From Saussurea involucrata (lineage: Eukaryota; Streptophyta; Magnoliopsida; Asterales; Asteraceae), in contig CM066317.1 in NCBI GenBank assembly GCA_033807775.1, forward strand, positions 14,829,370 through 14,893,369: a stretch of 64,000 nt of DNA, in the 5' to 3' direction. The notes beneath the pieces were generated by a model. It worked only from the letters and a program-made list of their open reading frames with translations, searched no databases and was not told the origin of the DNA. Every line of letters begins with the position of its first letter. Position 1 is the stretch's first letter. Positions 10,710 to 23,362 of this stretch are shown in pieces. A program made the position numbers and the translations under genes.

Positions 10710-13700
10710 TTATTCATCCAATCTTAGCCTTTCATTCAGTAGAATCTTGATCATATAGAGCGTCCCATCAGAAAACAGATTAACTTCAATCAGCCTCAAG
10801 AACTTCTTCTTCTTTTGCCCATTGTGGTAAACAATACCGAAGTCTGGTTTTTCCAACACGGTATATAGAAGAATACCTAGTATGTCAGGTAGGTTTCTGT
10901 TTGGCCTTCTTTTGTTGACCCTTTCTTGATTACTTTCCAAAGCCATTTGAAAGTTGGTTAGGTAAGAAGGCTTGATCAGGTTCTTCATGAAACGTTTTAG
11001 GGCTTGATAGGCTTCAGAGTAAGTAATGTCTTTGTTCGGCATCCGGGCAAGAATGTCATACAGCCTGAAGAAGTCTGCATAGGTTAGAGATTTGAAGTCG
11101 GCTTCACAGAAATTCCACTCTTTTCCATCTAATCTGTTGACATAGAATCTCGGATAAAAGACTTTTAGAATCTTCTCCGATTCTATCTTCACAAGCTTAA
11201 CAATCTCTTTATCTGTTCTGATTGCACTGAGCTTTTGATCTTTGTCACCCATCATATACAAATATTCAATCTGCTTTGGACGTGGAAGCTTTTCAATTGA
11301 ATATAACTTTACCTTGTCGATTGGCTGAATCTTTTTCACAAACAAGTCACTCCTTATATCTTCTTGGAATGGAGTAATGATTCTTGTTCGGTGAGCACGT
11401 CTAACAATCAAAGCTTCTTTATCAATTAACATCTGTAGATTACGTAATTCTGTCTTGGAGACTGCATCTCTGATTTTGCCTTCAGGTAGATCAGGTATTA
11501 CCGGAATTTGTATCACTGGATCAGGTAAATTACTTTCTTTCTCGGAATCAGAATCAAGTTGAACATTTCCACCATCAAATACATCATCCATCTCCACTTT
11601 AATCTTTACCCAAGTAATTTCTGGATCATCATCAGAATTAATGTAGATCAAATCCTGTAAGAAATCATCAGCCATAATTTCCTCATCAGTTCTGTTATCA
11701 CTTTCTTGAGGCTTTTCAACCCTAGGATTGACATCATCCAGAACACCAACATCAGCACTTTGAACCCCTTGTGTACCACCAACATTACCGGTGCCTGTTT
11801 CCACGTTCGTTTCCACATTTTCAGTAACATGAACACCCGAACCACTGCCTTGTTCCACCCTTTGTCTTACACTTCTCTCCCCCTCATGGTGATCATGATC
11901 GGGATCTTGATCATCATGCATCCGTTTGGTGGTTTGGGCTTGAATGCCACACTTTTCTTCCACCACTTTGATTCGGTTAGATAGAGTTGTAAAGCCAGAA
12001 GAGATAGCATCGGTTAGGTTGGATATGGATTGTTGTAGGGTGTTAAGTGAATCTGGTAAAGTGGCTTGTATTTCGGTTTGGCGTCTAAATAGACCAAGAA
12101 TATCTACTTCTTCTTGAGTATTCGCATCGCCTTGTTCTAGTAAACGGGAAAGTAACTGGGATTTCAATTCATGTAAAGGTAAAGTATGATGTACCTTTGG
12201 GTTCAGCTGAGATTCTGGTTGAGTTTCTGGTTGAATGTCGGATGGTGCGGATGAAGAATCAGCAACAGACTTTCCTTTAACAAACTTTTGTACTTCGGCA
12301 GATAATTTCTTAACAATATCAGTCAATTCGGACACCTGAGCTTTATGAGTGTTGGAGAGAGACTAGATGGCCATTTCAAGCAACTTCTTAGATACATAGT
12401 TGTGAGGAGGAGGACCCAGCAAAGGCTGAATATCACGCGCTTGTTCCAAGGTAACACCCAGACCACTTAGGTTACTGGTTTGCATAGCAGTCATAGAGAC
12501 TGTATGGCCTACGTTCAACGCTGGCATAGTGTTAACGTTGGTAGGACTTCCGCCCGATCCTCGTACAGTACCAACAAATGGCGGCTGCACTCGGGACGTT
12601 CCGGTTGGGTCACGCATAACACCAACGTTTTGTGTCACCATAGATGAAGTGACAAACGGTCTCCGTGTCCTAGGAAAGGAAGTAAAATCAAACAGTTCTA
12701 GACTCAATCTATGACCAAATGAAGGTGGTGGCCGGGGGAAGTGCCATCCTGTTTCAATATCAGCAGACACCGAGTGTGTCGTCGATAGTGTTTGTGCTAA
12801 TCCCCTGTGAGAAGATGAAACATCAACTTGTGAAGAAGTTGATGAATGGATGAGTGGGGTTGTGCATTGCATAGCTGGGCAGACTATGTCTTCTTTAATG
12901 TCATGTGGCGACGAACGCGCACCGACAGTAGATGTGGCTACCCGGCTAGACACGGTTTGGTTAGGATCATTAGTTAAAACTTTTGTTGATCCTGTCTCAC
13001 ACTCACCATCTTTTTTTCTTTCCTTCTCACTCAACCTCACTTGATTTTCTGTTTCAACTAATACTCCCTCATTTCCCCTTATCACTCCTCCATCACCACC
13101 AGAAGTAGTAGTGACGACCTTTTCAATTACAGTATCAAGATTCTCCATGACTTGATCGTTGTTGTTATCATCATTGTTATCGTCAGAACTATCATCGTCT
13201 TTCTCATCATCAGCATTCGCATTATCATCATCTGAACTGTATACAAGATTAGCAGGATCATCAATATCCGCATCAATATCCTCAGATTCTTCCTCAGTAT
13301 CGTCGGAACCAAGATCTTCCTCATCATCGTCCTCAAAGATATGAAGCTTTGAAGTTTTGGACGACTGACCAAGAGCACCCCCAACTCCTTTTACCCTTAC
13401 ATCACTTTTACCTCTCAACACACCCTGTTCAGGTACCCTAGTATCCTGAACTCTCTTTCTAACTCTAGAACCCTCACTACGCTCAAATATGGTGACTCCT
13501 GGTCAGCGTAGGCGAGTAGTGCTTCAGGTAAAACCATAATAGTTGGAAAAGATAGACCTTTCGGAAGTCGGAGATACTTCATGTAATTGGTTGGACCAAG
13601 AACTGCATTCTCGCGTCTCGGAATCTGATCATTAGAATCCATGATAGAACGGATAATAATCTGAAGATATCTTTGAAATGGTACAAACGTTCTGTCTTTT

Positions 13701-14404
13701 GATGGCTTTGCTTTGTCGGTGACTACCTCGATCTAATCATTCCAAATAAAAATTGCAAAGTTAATCTTCCGGTCAAAAACAATAGCATGGAACATCCTGA
13801 TCACTGAAATACTAGCCGTGTCGACTCCCGTGTGCTTTGAAGTCATACATCTATTCACAACACTGAATAATGTGTAATAGATCGGCGGTAGATAGTTCCT
13901 TTTCAACTTAGATGTACTGGTCAGCACTCTAAAGTTCGGCCGTGGATCATTGTAACCCATTAGCATGATATCTCGGCACAAATCTTCTTCAGACAACATA
14001 TCTTCAAAATTAGAAGAATAAGGAAGATCAAGAACTCGTCGCAACCTTTTCAAAGTCAGCTTGGCATCAAAATGATCTACTTTCAGAGTGAAGTAGTTGT
14101 TATTAGGTACGTATTGGATGTTACGCCATACTTGTTGCAGATATATCTCCGGTACTTGTTGAGTTCTTTCAAGAGCAATACGAAGCGGGTGACCTTTGAG
14201 TATTTCCATGACAAGATGATAATCCATAGTGACATTGAAATCTAGAGTGTAGTTGTTCGGCTTTAAATCCTTCTTATCTCTTGGAAGAATAAGTTCAGCA
14301 TCTAGATCTCGAGCGTTCACCGATGGGTGTGATGAACGATGAGATGGGAATACCGTGTTCTCGTCAGAAGAATTACCATCACCGTGCTCTTGCAAAAGTG
14401 TCAT
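10710..14404 (-). pseudogene. Element B third ORF (post-pol), broken
   Basis: Minus-strand frame from ATG 14404 to TAA 10712-10710. The N-terminal 220 residues carry the core seen in the A and E third ORFs, here TLFSVVNRCMTSKHTGVDT. The middle (about 13140-13350) is extremely Asp/Glu/Asn rich. The C-terminal 540 residues hold a predicted helical region and a separate globular part with FCEADFKSLTYADFFRLYD. Lesions: TAG at 13735-13733, a frameshift near 13415-13421 and TAG at 12365-12363. Sirevirus env-like ORFs occupy this place (soybean SIRE1 expresses its copy by stop-codon suppression), but I see no signal peptide or membrane anchor. Function unknown. Confidence 0.78.
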
Positions 14405-15869
14405 GGTCTATGATTGACAGTGTAAGACCATTTGGATATCAGTGCTTTTTCGTCAAAACTTTTTCAAAAATTTCCTAAGTATGGGCTACTGTCGTACAAC
14501 ACACTAAGTCGCATGACACTAACTGACGGATAAAACTGTACGACTAAAAGTTGTCGGACATGTCTCGTACGACAGTTATGAACATCTGTTTTGTGCGACA
14601 GTTTTGAATGTGAAGAACGTAATGTTGTGCGACAGTTATGAGTGTTCGAACAGTTATGAACATTCAAACCCAAAAACCTAAGATTTGTCAATGAAAGCAT
14701 ATCAAACTAGTGTCCTATGTTCGGTTTTCAACCAGGAATGCTAATCTAACTTCTTTTCTTATCAAATCTAACACACAGATTAGAATATGAAGAGTTTTCT
14801 AAAAACCCTTTTTTCGACTTTTCTAATAATCAACACAGCAGATGATATGATCGATGAAATGCGATGAAAACAGATTAAAAACGATACCTGAATCGATTTG
14901 AATCCACAGATGTGAAGAAACAACAACAACGAACCAAAATCGATAACTAAGTTTGTGAGAGAATCGTGTGAAACAAAAGTCGTAAACTGAAAAGACTTTC
15001 AAAAACGCACTATATATAGATCTTAGGTCAGAGTGACACGTGTCACAAAGTGATTGGTCCAAGGGTTGACCGACACGTGTCAGGTAGTCGTACGAAGCGA
15101 TGCACGAGTACCTCATCTTAGTCGTAGAATGAAGATGCGACTAAGGCTGGATCATGAACAGTAACTGTCGTACGATGCTTGTGCGACTAGGAATGCTAGT
15201 CGGACAAAGCGTCTACGACTTGACCATATGAACAGTGACTGTCGTACGAAGCATGTACGACTAGGATTGCTAGTCGGACAAAGCTTGTGCGACTGTCGTG
15301 CAGGAACAATAACTCTCGTACAAGTGATGTACGACTGTCGTGCTGGAATAGTAACTCTCGTACAAGGCTTGTACGACTACTTTCCAGACTTGAAAATTTT
15401 TCAGAAAATTTGAACTTTGAACTTTTCAAAAATTTGAACTTTTCAGTTTAAAATCAGTTCAGTGTTCTTGAAAACATTTTGCTCCCCCTACAAAGATATA
15501 TAAGTCTTGAGAAAATCATTTGCATCAAGTAGGGTTTGCCAAAATCATTTAAGATAGAACACTCACCTTTGTTGTTTTGCTCAACCATTTCTTCTTTGTA
15601 CAATGCTCCCCCTTGAAAGATACTCACAAAGATTTATAGCTCCCCCTAAACATATGAACCACACATAAAACTGCACAAATAATATCAATGGAAGTACATA
15701 CGGTAAAAAAAAATTGAAATCTATTTTGTAAAATACTGAAAGAAATCTAAATTTGAGCAAATCATAATGGATATTCAATATTATGAAAATAAGTATTCTT
15801 CACTCAAATTTATCAAAATTTGAATGACTAAGAATTATTTTCAAAATGTTGAATAAAAATTATGACTTA
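14405..15869 (-). other. Spacer of B with GTACGAC-family repeats and extra polypurine words
   Basis: No gene. Two clusters (14480-14660 and 15085-15378) contain about two dozen variants of GTACGACTA/TAGTCGTAC in both orientations. CTCCCCCT words, purine-rich on the coding strand, lie at 15480, 15604 and 15638. The same GTACGAC family recurs in the leader at 42060-42350. Confidence 0.75.
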
Positions 15870-18800
15870 TCAAACTTTCAAATTCAACATGCCTAGCTTT
15901 GAGACAAGTAAGTTGAACAGTTTCTCATCCAAAGCCTTGGTAAACAAGTCGGCTATTTGAATTTCAGTAGAAACAAAATAGAGTTCAATTGTACCTTTTT
16001 CGACGTGCTCTTTAATAAAATGATACCGTACTTCGATGTGCTTGGTTTTCGTGTGGATTCACAGATATTGCTATTGCGGACTTGCTATCACAATAGATTG
16101 GAATCTTTTCATACTTACACGCAAAATCCGTCAGTTGGGTTTTCATCCAGATGACTTGTGAGCAACAACTAGCGGCCGCGGCATATTCTGCCTCCGCCGT
16201 AGAAAGTGACACGCAGTTCTGTTTCTTAGATGCCCAACTTACCAACTTATCACCCCAAGAATTGGATATGTCCGGATGTGCTTTTCCGGTCCAATAAACT
16301 ACCACCATGATCCGCGTCGAAGTAGGCTGTTAGCTCGAATCCCGTGCCTTTGGGATACCATAGACCAAGGTAGGGAGTTCCTTTGAGATAGCGGAAGATG
16401 CGTTTGACGGCTCCTACATGAGATTCCTTAGGATTCGCCTGAAATCTCGCACAAAGACAAGTAGCGAACATAATATCCGGGCGACTAGCAGTTAAGTACA
16501 TTAAAGATCCGACCATACCTAGATAGTGTCGTATATCAGTTTCCTTACCATGAGGATCTGGACCGATCTTTGATTGTGTTGCCATCGGTGTTCCAATGGA
16601 AGTACAATTTTCCAGTTTGAATTTCTTCAAAATGTCAAATATATACTTTGACTGGTTGATGAATATCCCCGTGGAAAATTGTTTCACTTGCAATCCTAGG
16701 AAGAAGTTAATCTCCCCCATCATGCTCATCTGAAATCTAGTAGTCATCAGATCAGAAAACCATGTACATAAACCAGGGTTAGATGCACCGAATATAATAT
16801 CATCCACATATATTTGTACTATTACCATCTCACCGTCTTCACGTTTGACAAACAAAGTCGTATCAACCTTACCTTTTTCAAAGCCCGAGACGAGTAGAAA
16901 TTGAGATAGAACATCGTACCAAGCGCGCAAGGCTTGTTTCAACCCATATAAGGCTTTATCCAAAATATAAACGTGATTTGGATTCTCCTTGTCTACAAAG
17001 CCTTCGGGTTGTGAGACATAAACCTCCTCTTTTAGTATTCCATTAAGAAATGTTGTCTTTACGTCCATCTGATAGACCGTAAAGTTTTTGTATGACGCGT
17101 ACGCCAAAAATATTCTGATTGCTTCGATGCGTGCGACTAGAGCGTAAGTCTCATCGTAATCTATCCCTTCTTGCTGTCGATAGCCTTTAGCTACAAGTCT
17201 CGCTTTGTTACGAACTATGATGCCATCTTCATCTTTCTTGTTTTTGAACACCCACTTTGTTCCAATGATGCTTTTATCGGCTGGTCTTGGAACTAACCTC
17301 CATACCTTTAACGCTTCGAATTGATTTAGCTCTTCTTGCATAGATAAAATCTAATCCAGATCATTTAAGGCTTCTTTTACTGTGAGTGGTTCAATGTTAC
17401 TTAAAAACATTGAGAACATGCACTCATTTACGGTAGCACATAAAGCAGATGAACGAGTTTGAACTAGTGAACTTGGGTCACCGATTATTTGGTGAATCAG
17501 ATGAGATTTCGTCCACTTGGTTGTATGAGGGTGAGGAGCATAGGATTCTTGAACATTTTCAAGAGTAGCATTCATCTCTTCTTCGGTTGGAGAAACCAGT
17601 GGTTCAGCACTTGGAAATTCTGTAGGAATACTAGAAGATTCCGATTGTGACTGAGGAATGGTTGGTTCAGTAACCGAAGAACTGGAATTTTGTGTTGATC
17701 CTTCCACAATAGTTGTAGTCTCTTGTTGTGGAATAACAACTTCTGGTACTTGAACATTCTGAACAGGAGTGGAAACATCAACCGGTGTTGAAGTAGATGC
17801 ACCATTTTCAGTAGTTGTCGCAGCGGAAATAGTTGTAGGTGCTTGTACCATCCTGTTAGAATTAGTAGAATTATTGTAAGTACCATAAAATTCATCATAG
17901 AATTCATCAAATAATAAATCAAGATCAGTTAATTGAGATTTTGAGGTTGAAGGTTGATCCTGATTAGAAGTTGAAGCAGGTTCTGAACTGAGATGTCCAG
18001 AAGCTAAAATTCCAGTTATAACGGGTCCTGAACTGTTTTGATCAGAAGCCAATTCATGATGTTCGTCGAATTTGACATTGACACTCTCCATTATATTTCT
18101 AGATTGCTTCAGATATATCCTATATGACGCCGATGAGAAAGAGTATCCAACGAATATACCATCAATCGCCTTTGGACTGAACTTGTTCCTTTGTTCTTTG
18201 TCGTTCAAGACATAACACCTATAACCTAAAACACGAAAATGTTTTATGTTAGGTTTCCGGTTATTCATGATTTCATAAGAAGTTTTATTAAACCAGCGGT
18301 GTATGACAGAACGATTCTGTGTGTAACATGCGGTTGCTACAGCTTCGGCCCATAAGAAGAAAGGAAGCTTTGAGTATGCCAACATTGTTCTCGCAGACTC
18401 GACTAACGTTCTGTTACGTCGTTCTACAACACCGTTTTGTTCAGGAGTTCTGGCAGCAGAAAATTGTTGCATAATCCCATTTGATTCATAGAAATAAGCT
18501 AGGACTTTGTTCTTGAATTCTATACCATTATCCGAACGCACGATTTTTACTGAGATCTGCATGTTGTTCTGAGCTGCCTTGATAACACCAATGAGAAATT
18601 CTGAAGTTTCATCTTTTGACCGAAGAAACTTAACCCATGTATATCTTGAGAAATCATCGACTATTACCAAGACGTATTTCCTCCCATTTATGCTTTCCGT
18701 TTTCATTGGACCGCACAAATCCACATGCAACAGCTCAAGTACACTCTTCGTTGTCGGTTCCGGTTTAGGCTTGTGAGGAACCCTCTTCATCTTTCCTTTC

Positions 18801-19333
18801 TCACACGTATTACATAGATTTTCGGCATTGAATTTCAAAGTTGGAAGCCCCTGAACTGAATCTCCTAAAACCAACTTTTGAATGTATCGAAAATTTAGAT
18901 GAGATAACCGTCGGTGCCATAGCCAACTTTGTTCTTCTGAAGCTTTGGATAAAAGACACACTTCATTGGTTGGTTTGATATCTGCCAAGTTTATTATGTA
19001 CAGGTTTGACTTGCGAGTTCCAACAAGAAGATCTGTTCCTTTCTCGGTTTTGACACAACACTTTGTCTTCTTGAAGTGCACTTCCAAATCCTTATCGCAA
19101 AACTGTCCTATACTGAAAAGGTTGTGCTCCAATCCTTCAACATAGTTAACCTTCTTTATCGTAAGATTGTCTTGAATGATATCTCCAAAACCTTTGATAG
19201 GAGCAACCTGATTGTTTCCAAACCTTACACGACCAAGATCTTTTTCCACAAAATTGGTTAGCATGTGTCTTTGGCCTGTCATATGCTTCGAACATCCCGA
19301 ATCTAAATACCATAACTTATGTTTCTGCATCAA
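15870..19333 (-). pseudogene. pol: Element B pol: protease, integrase, RT, RNase H, broken
   Basis: Copia polyprotein. Protease run YLDSGCSKHMTGQ near 19290, integrase zinc region (WLWHRRLSHLNF, CNTCEKGK) and core (HVDLCGPM, SDNGIEF, RTPEQNGVVERR), RT with YVDD at 16810-16799, RNase H with the TAEAEY motif. It is in the same frame as gag, separated by one TGA (19336-19334). Lesions: TAG at 17353-17351 replacing an expected Trp, a frameshift near 16250-16308, and a small deletion near 16055 in the RNase H tail. The natural end is TGA at 15872-15870. Confidence 0.93.
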
Positions 19334-19588
19334 TCAGATTGAAACAGTTTTAGGTACCCATTGAGTATTGGGTCCTTTTTTATTAGCTTGAGAAACCTTG
19401 AGTTTAGACATTTGTGTCTTCTTCTTTTTCTTCAAATTTGATTTTCTTTTAACACTTGGAATAAAGTAAGAATTATCCCAACAACAAGAACCAGGCATAG
19501 CAAACGAACTTTCATATCCACAAACATAACAAAAACATTCACCATTTTTGAAATCCAACAACTTGTCTTTCGAGTAATCTTTGTATGA
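19334..19588 (-). pseudogene. gag: Element B gag, C-terminal piece (piece 4)
   Basis: Codes a Lys-rich tail with CYVCGYESSFAMPGSC, a degenerate zinc-knuckle-like cluster, and ends WVPKTVSI then TGA just before the protease. Bases 19584-19588 (TATGA) are one TSD copy of element F. Removing F with one TSD copy keeps the frame continuous with piece 3. Confidence 0.85.
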
Positions 19589-20920
19589 TGATAACGCCAC
19601 TTTTTGGCGTTATTTTCGGTACTCAAACCAATGAGATTGGCTTGTGTTCTAGCAAAAAGGCGTTGTTTTTATGGGTTATCCAGTGAAATGTGCAGACCAT
19701 CTAAAAGGCAGTGATCATCGAGAAAAGAAGCTAAAAAGAGTCCAAAAGATAGCCAAAACGGAAGCCCAAGACCCGCGCCCGAACCGCGAACCAGAAACCG
19801 ACCCACACACCTTCTGAAAGGCGCGCGGTTTTCCACGCGACTTGCAAGTCGCGTGGAAGGTCGCGTATCCCTCTGTTTGTCGATTTTCAGCTTTATTTTC
19901 TAGGTGTTAGGTCATTATTCAATAGAACTCGAGACACGACGACGGTAGGCAGTCCAGGGGCGATTTTCAGAGACATTGTGGAGCTTTTGGAGCCACGATA
20001 GAGGACGGATCGACGAGGAGTTCACGCCGCGACACGAATTAGAACCGGGAGAAGGGAGTTCATCATCACATTCATCACTACATCTTTCACATTCACCACG
20101 ATCACATTCATTATGTTTACATACACTTTCGTCTTTCTTTCTCTTGTATTTGAATCCACCACCGACATGAACTAATATGTTCATGTTGGGGGTTGTAATG
20201 AATTTGGTTTGTAAGCATATGAACAGATGACTTGAACGTTTATTCAGTTTTCCTATTTAATGAATGCGTGTAATTTGGTTTTTAATGCTTTTGAGAGTTT
20301 AGCTAGCTTTCAATTGTTTTGTTGTTTCCAGTTGAGTTCGAGAGAATTAACTGTTAATTAGAACTAGGAATTACATGTCTAAGGTGAGAAAGGGGATAGA
20401 GATATACCGAGTAAGCCTTAGTCCTAATTGAACCATTTAGGTTGAGATCGAAAGATAAAATCTATACGTTCATAATAAATCTTGCGCTTAATGTGTTTTG
20501 AAATCCATAAGTTGAGATCGAAAGATAAAACTTGTCCTTTTCAAAATAAAACCCGTTGTTGCTCGAAAGAGAATAATGGTGACTTTTAAAGATTGGGTAT
20601 TCATTAAGGGAATAACTGATAATCGTTTTAAGTCTGATATTCGTATGTGAAAACCTAAGGATTTCCAACCCTCAATTGTTTTCTCTATCGGAAGTTTCCA
20701 AAGTTGTTTACTGTCTTGTGTTTGATTTATTTTCTTGCAATTAATTAGTTTAAGACCAACCACTCTCATTTCGATAGTTCAGTTAATAGAGCTTATAGTA
20801 ATTGTGATGCTTAGTTCCTAGTTCCCGTGGATTCGATACTCGTACTTACAGTACGTTATTACTTGATTTCGACACCGTACACTTGCGGTTAGATTTAGGG
20901 GGGTGATACCCGACCTATCA
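19589..20920 (+). repeat. 5' LTR of F (1332 bp)
   Basis: TGATAACGCC to CGACCTATCA. Contains a tip hairpin (ATAACGCCA paired with TGGCGTTAT, 19591-19613) and a perfect 28-base palindrome at 19832-19859 (arm TTCCACGCGACTTG). Confidence 0.93.
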
Positions 20921-20926
20921 AGTTTT

Positions 20927-20944
20927 TGGCGCCGTTGCCGGGGA
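20927..20944 (+). other. Primer binding site of F (tRNA-Asp)
   Basis: TGGCGCCGTTGCCGGGGA, six bases after the LTR; identical to those of C and G. Confidence 0.9.
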
Positions 20945-20945
20945 A

Positions 20946-22550
20946 GCTGCGACGGGTGGAGCTCTAACGGATAAATCCTATGAGGAAGCATGTGAGCTGA
21001 TCGAAAATCTGGCCGAGCATAGTTTTTCTACTCCAAGAGCCGATGTTAGAAGAGTTGCGAGTGTTCGGGAATCGGATGAGCTGAAGGAGCTAAAAGCTCA
21101 ACTAGCCTTTATCATGAATCATCTGAAGGGAGGTAGTCCTCAAGAACCGGATCAGGTTCAGTTTGTGCAAAACCGCAACAACCAACCAAGGAACGACCCG
21201 TTCTCCAATACTTATAACGAAGGGTGGAAGAAACACCCCAACTTTTCGTGGAGTCAACCTCAAGGGCAACCACAAGGTAATTCTTCTCACTTTGCTAATT
21301 ATCCTAATACTAACAATATGTATCGTCCTCCAGGTTTCAACCAAATGAACGAAGGACCATCCGGGGAGAAGAAGTCGGGGCTGGAAGAGATGATGATGAA
21401 GTTTATGACAAAGATGGACAACACGGTTGGGGAGTTAGCGAACACGGTGAGCACAGTCAAAGCAACTACTGATCAGAACACCGCATCAATCAAGATCTTA
21501 GAGAGGCAAGTGGGGCAAATTTCTAAAGCCCTACAAAACCGACCTCCCGGAGCATTTCCAAGTATGACTGAAAGGAAGAACCGAGAGGAGTGTAATGCCA
21601 TTTACCTGAGAAATGGCAAGGAGCTGAATGGAGAGCCTACACGCGAACCTCCATCAAGAGAGACCGAGCCTAAAGAGAAAGAGGTCGAGATTGTGGACAT
21701 GGATGAGCTGGAAGTTGATGAAGATATTGAGATGGAGGAAAACCCGAAGGATGAAGGGAAGAAGAAAGAGCATTCCGCCACACCAAAGCAACCACCGGTC
21801 AAGCCGGTGGTTCCGAGAGTGCCCTATCCGAGCAGACTTAAATCGCATAAGGATGATGTTAATTTTTCTAAGTTTCTTGATATATTTAAAAAACTGCACA
21901 TTAACATTCCTTTTGCAGATGCGTTGGCACAAATGCCCTTATACATGAAGTTCATGAAGGAGATTTTATCCAAGAAGAGGGCGATCGATCACCAGTCCAC
22001 CGGTGCACTTACTGAGGAGTGCAGCGCAATTATTCAGAACAAGCTTCCCCCGAAGCTCAAAGATCCAGGGAGTTTTTCGATCCCTATTCAAATTGGGAAG
22101 TTTAATTTTAATAAAGTGTTGTGTGATCTAGGAGCGAGTATTAACTTAATGCCTCTCTCTACTTTCAGGAAACTTGGCCTCGGGGAAGTGCAGCCGACAT
22201 ACATGATGCTTAAGCTCGCTGATAGATCGATCATATACCCATATGGAGTGATAGAGGATGTACTCATCAAGGTGGGTAAGTTTTACTTTCCAGTCGACTT
22301 CGTGGTCATAGACATTGATGAAGATGAAAAGGTCCCGTTGATATTGGGACGACCATTTCTGGCCACGAGCAAAGCTCTAATCGATATGGAGGAAGGGGAG
22401 ATGACACTAAGAGTTGGCGGCGAAAGGGTGACATTCAAGATGCTCGAGAAGGTGAGAGGTCGAAGTGAAGAAGGAAAACCGGATGTGGAAGAATCCGCGG
22501 AGAAACGCAAATGTGGGCGAGCCGAGTCCGCGGATACCGAACCAAGCTGA
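20946..22550 (+). pseudogene. gag-pro: Element F gag (N-truncated) and protease
   Basis: One frame open from 20946, two bases after the primer site, to the stop ending 22550, with no internal stop. It opens in the middle of gag (AATGGALTDKSYEEACELI); the first in-frame ATG is 21114. The Athila-type NTYNEGWKKHPNFSWSQ follows, then an acidic linker and an aspartic protease with DLGASINLMPLSTFRKLGLGE and ILGRPFLATSKALIDMEEGE. The first 270 or so gag residues present in C and G are deleted. The long intact frame is unusual among its neighbours. Confidence 0.88.
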
Positions 22551-23362
22551 AACCACATAGTCGTGCCACGACTTTAACTATGGCGCTGGGTGGGAGGCAA
22601 CCCACCGAGGTTAGTTTCTTTTTCTTTATTTCCAGTTTTTGAGTGAGTTTTAGTTACGAAAAAGCAAAAAAAAATGAAAAAATGAAAAAATCGAAAAGTC
22701 TAAAATATCTGAAACAGAGACTTACGCGGCCTTGGCCGCGGCTTACAAACCGCGCGCCAAACCGTGGGGCTCTCTGTGGGTTTTCGAAACAGGGGGTTAC
22801 GCGGCTTTGGCCGCGGCTTACAAACCGCGCGCCAAACAGCGCGGGTTCCCCTGTTTTCGTGCCGTTTTCGTTTTCTTGCTTTGTATGTTTCGTTTTTCTG
22901 TTTTTCTTTCGTCTTTTGCTTTGTTTCTTGTGTGTTTGCATTTTCGCTCCCCATCTCCCCTGATTGGCGCTCAAATCTTTTAAGAGAATCTCCTCCGTCC
23001 GGGCAAACAGGTATGTTCTCAACTCGGTAGGTAACGAGTGGTGTATAATGTTCGTTCTTAGTAGTTAACGAGATGCAACAAACCTAAGTTTCACTTAGGT
23101 TTGGGGTGCCTCATCTTTTAAAACATTTACACACTCACTTTTATCCCTGTGCAAACCTCAGTTTCACCGAGGTTTGGGGTTGGCTTTGTTTGACAAACCT
23201 AGGCCACGACCTAGGTTTGGGGTGGCCATAGTTTAATGAGAATAGCTCTTTGATGCTTGTGCTTGCATATTTTGTCTTGCTTGTCTGATATCTGTAATAA
23301 CCGCACAACGACACTTGTCTTAGTGTCGCCTGAACCGACACTTGCACATTGGGGACAATGTG
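22551..23362 (+). other. F 3' non-coding region with conserved hairpin cassette
   Basis: Inverted repeats in order: 22560-22572; 22589-22606 (GGTGGG/CCCACC); 23080-23102 (AAACCTAAGT/ACTTAGGTTT); 23153-23175; 23195-23218; 23309-23328 (CGACACT/AGTGTCG); 23345-23362 (CACATTG/CAATGTG). All recur in G in the same order. Two GC-rich direct repeats with CGCGG words lie at 22725-22845. No coding potential of note. Confidence 0.8.

Noticed and set aside
10710..14404. Host gene candidate of more than 1000 residues
   Set aside because: It lies between the pol and the polypurine tract of B, on the same strand, with a core shared with the third ORFs of A and E; part of the retrotransposon.
22643..23030. 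Overlapping open frames on both strands after the F protease
   Set aside because: Follow GC-rich direct repeats and Phe-rich pyrimidine tracts, and are not kept in frame in G.
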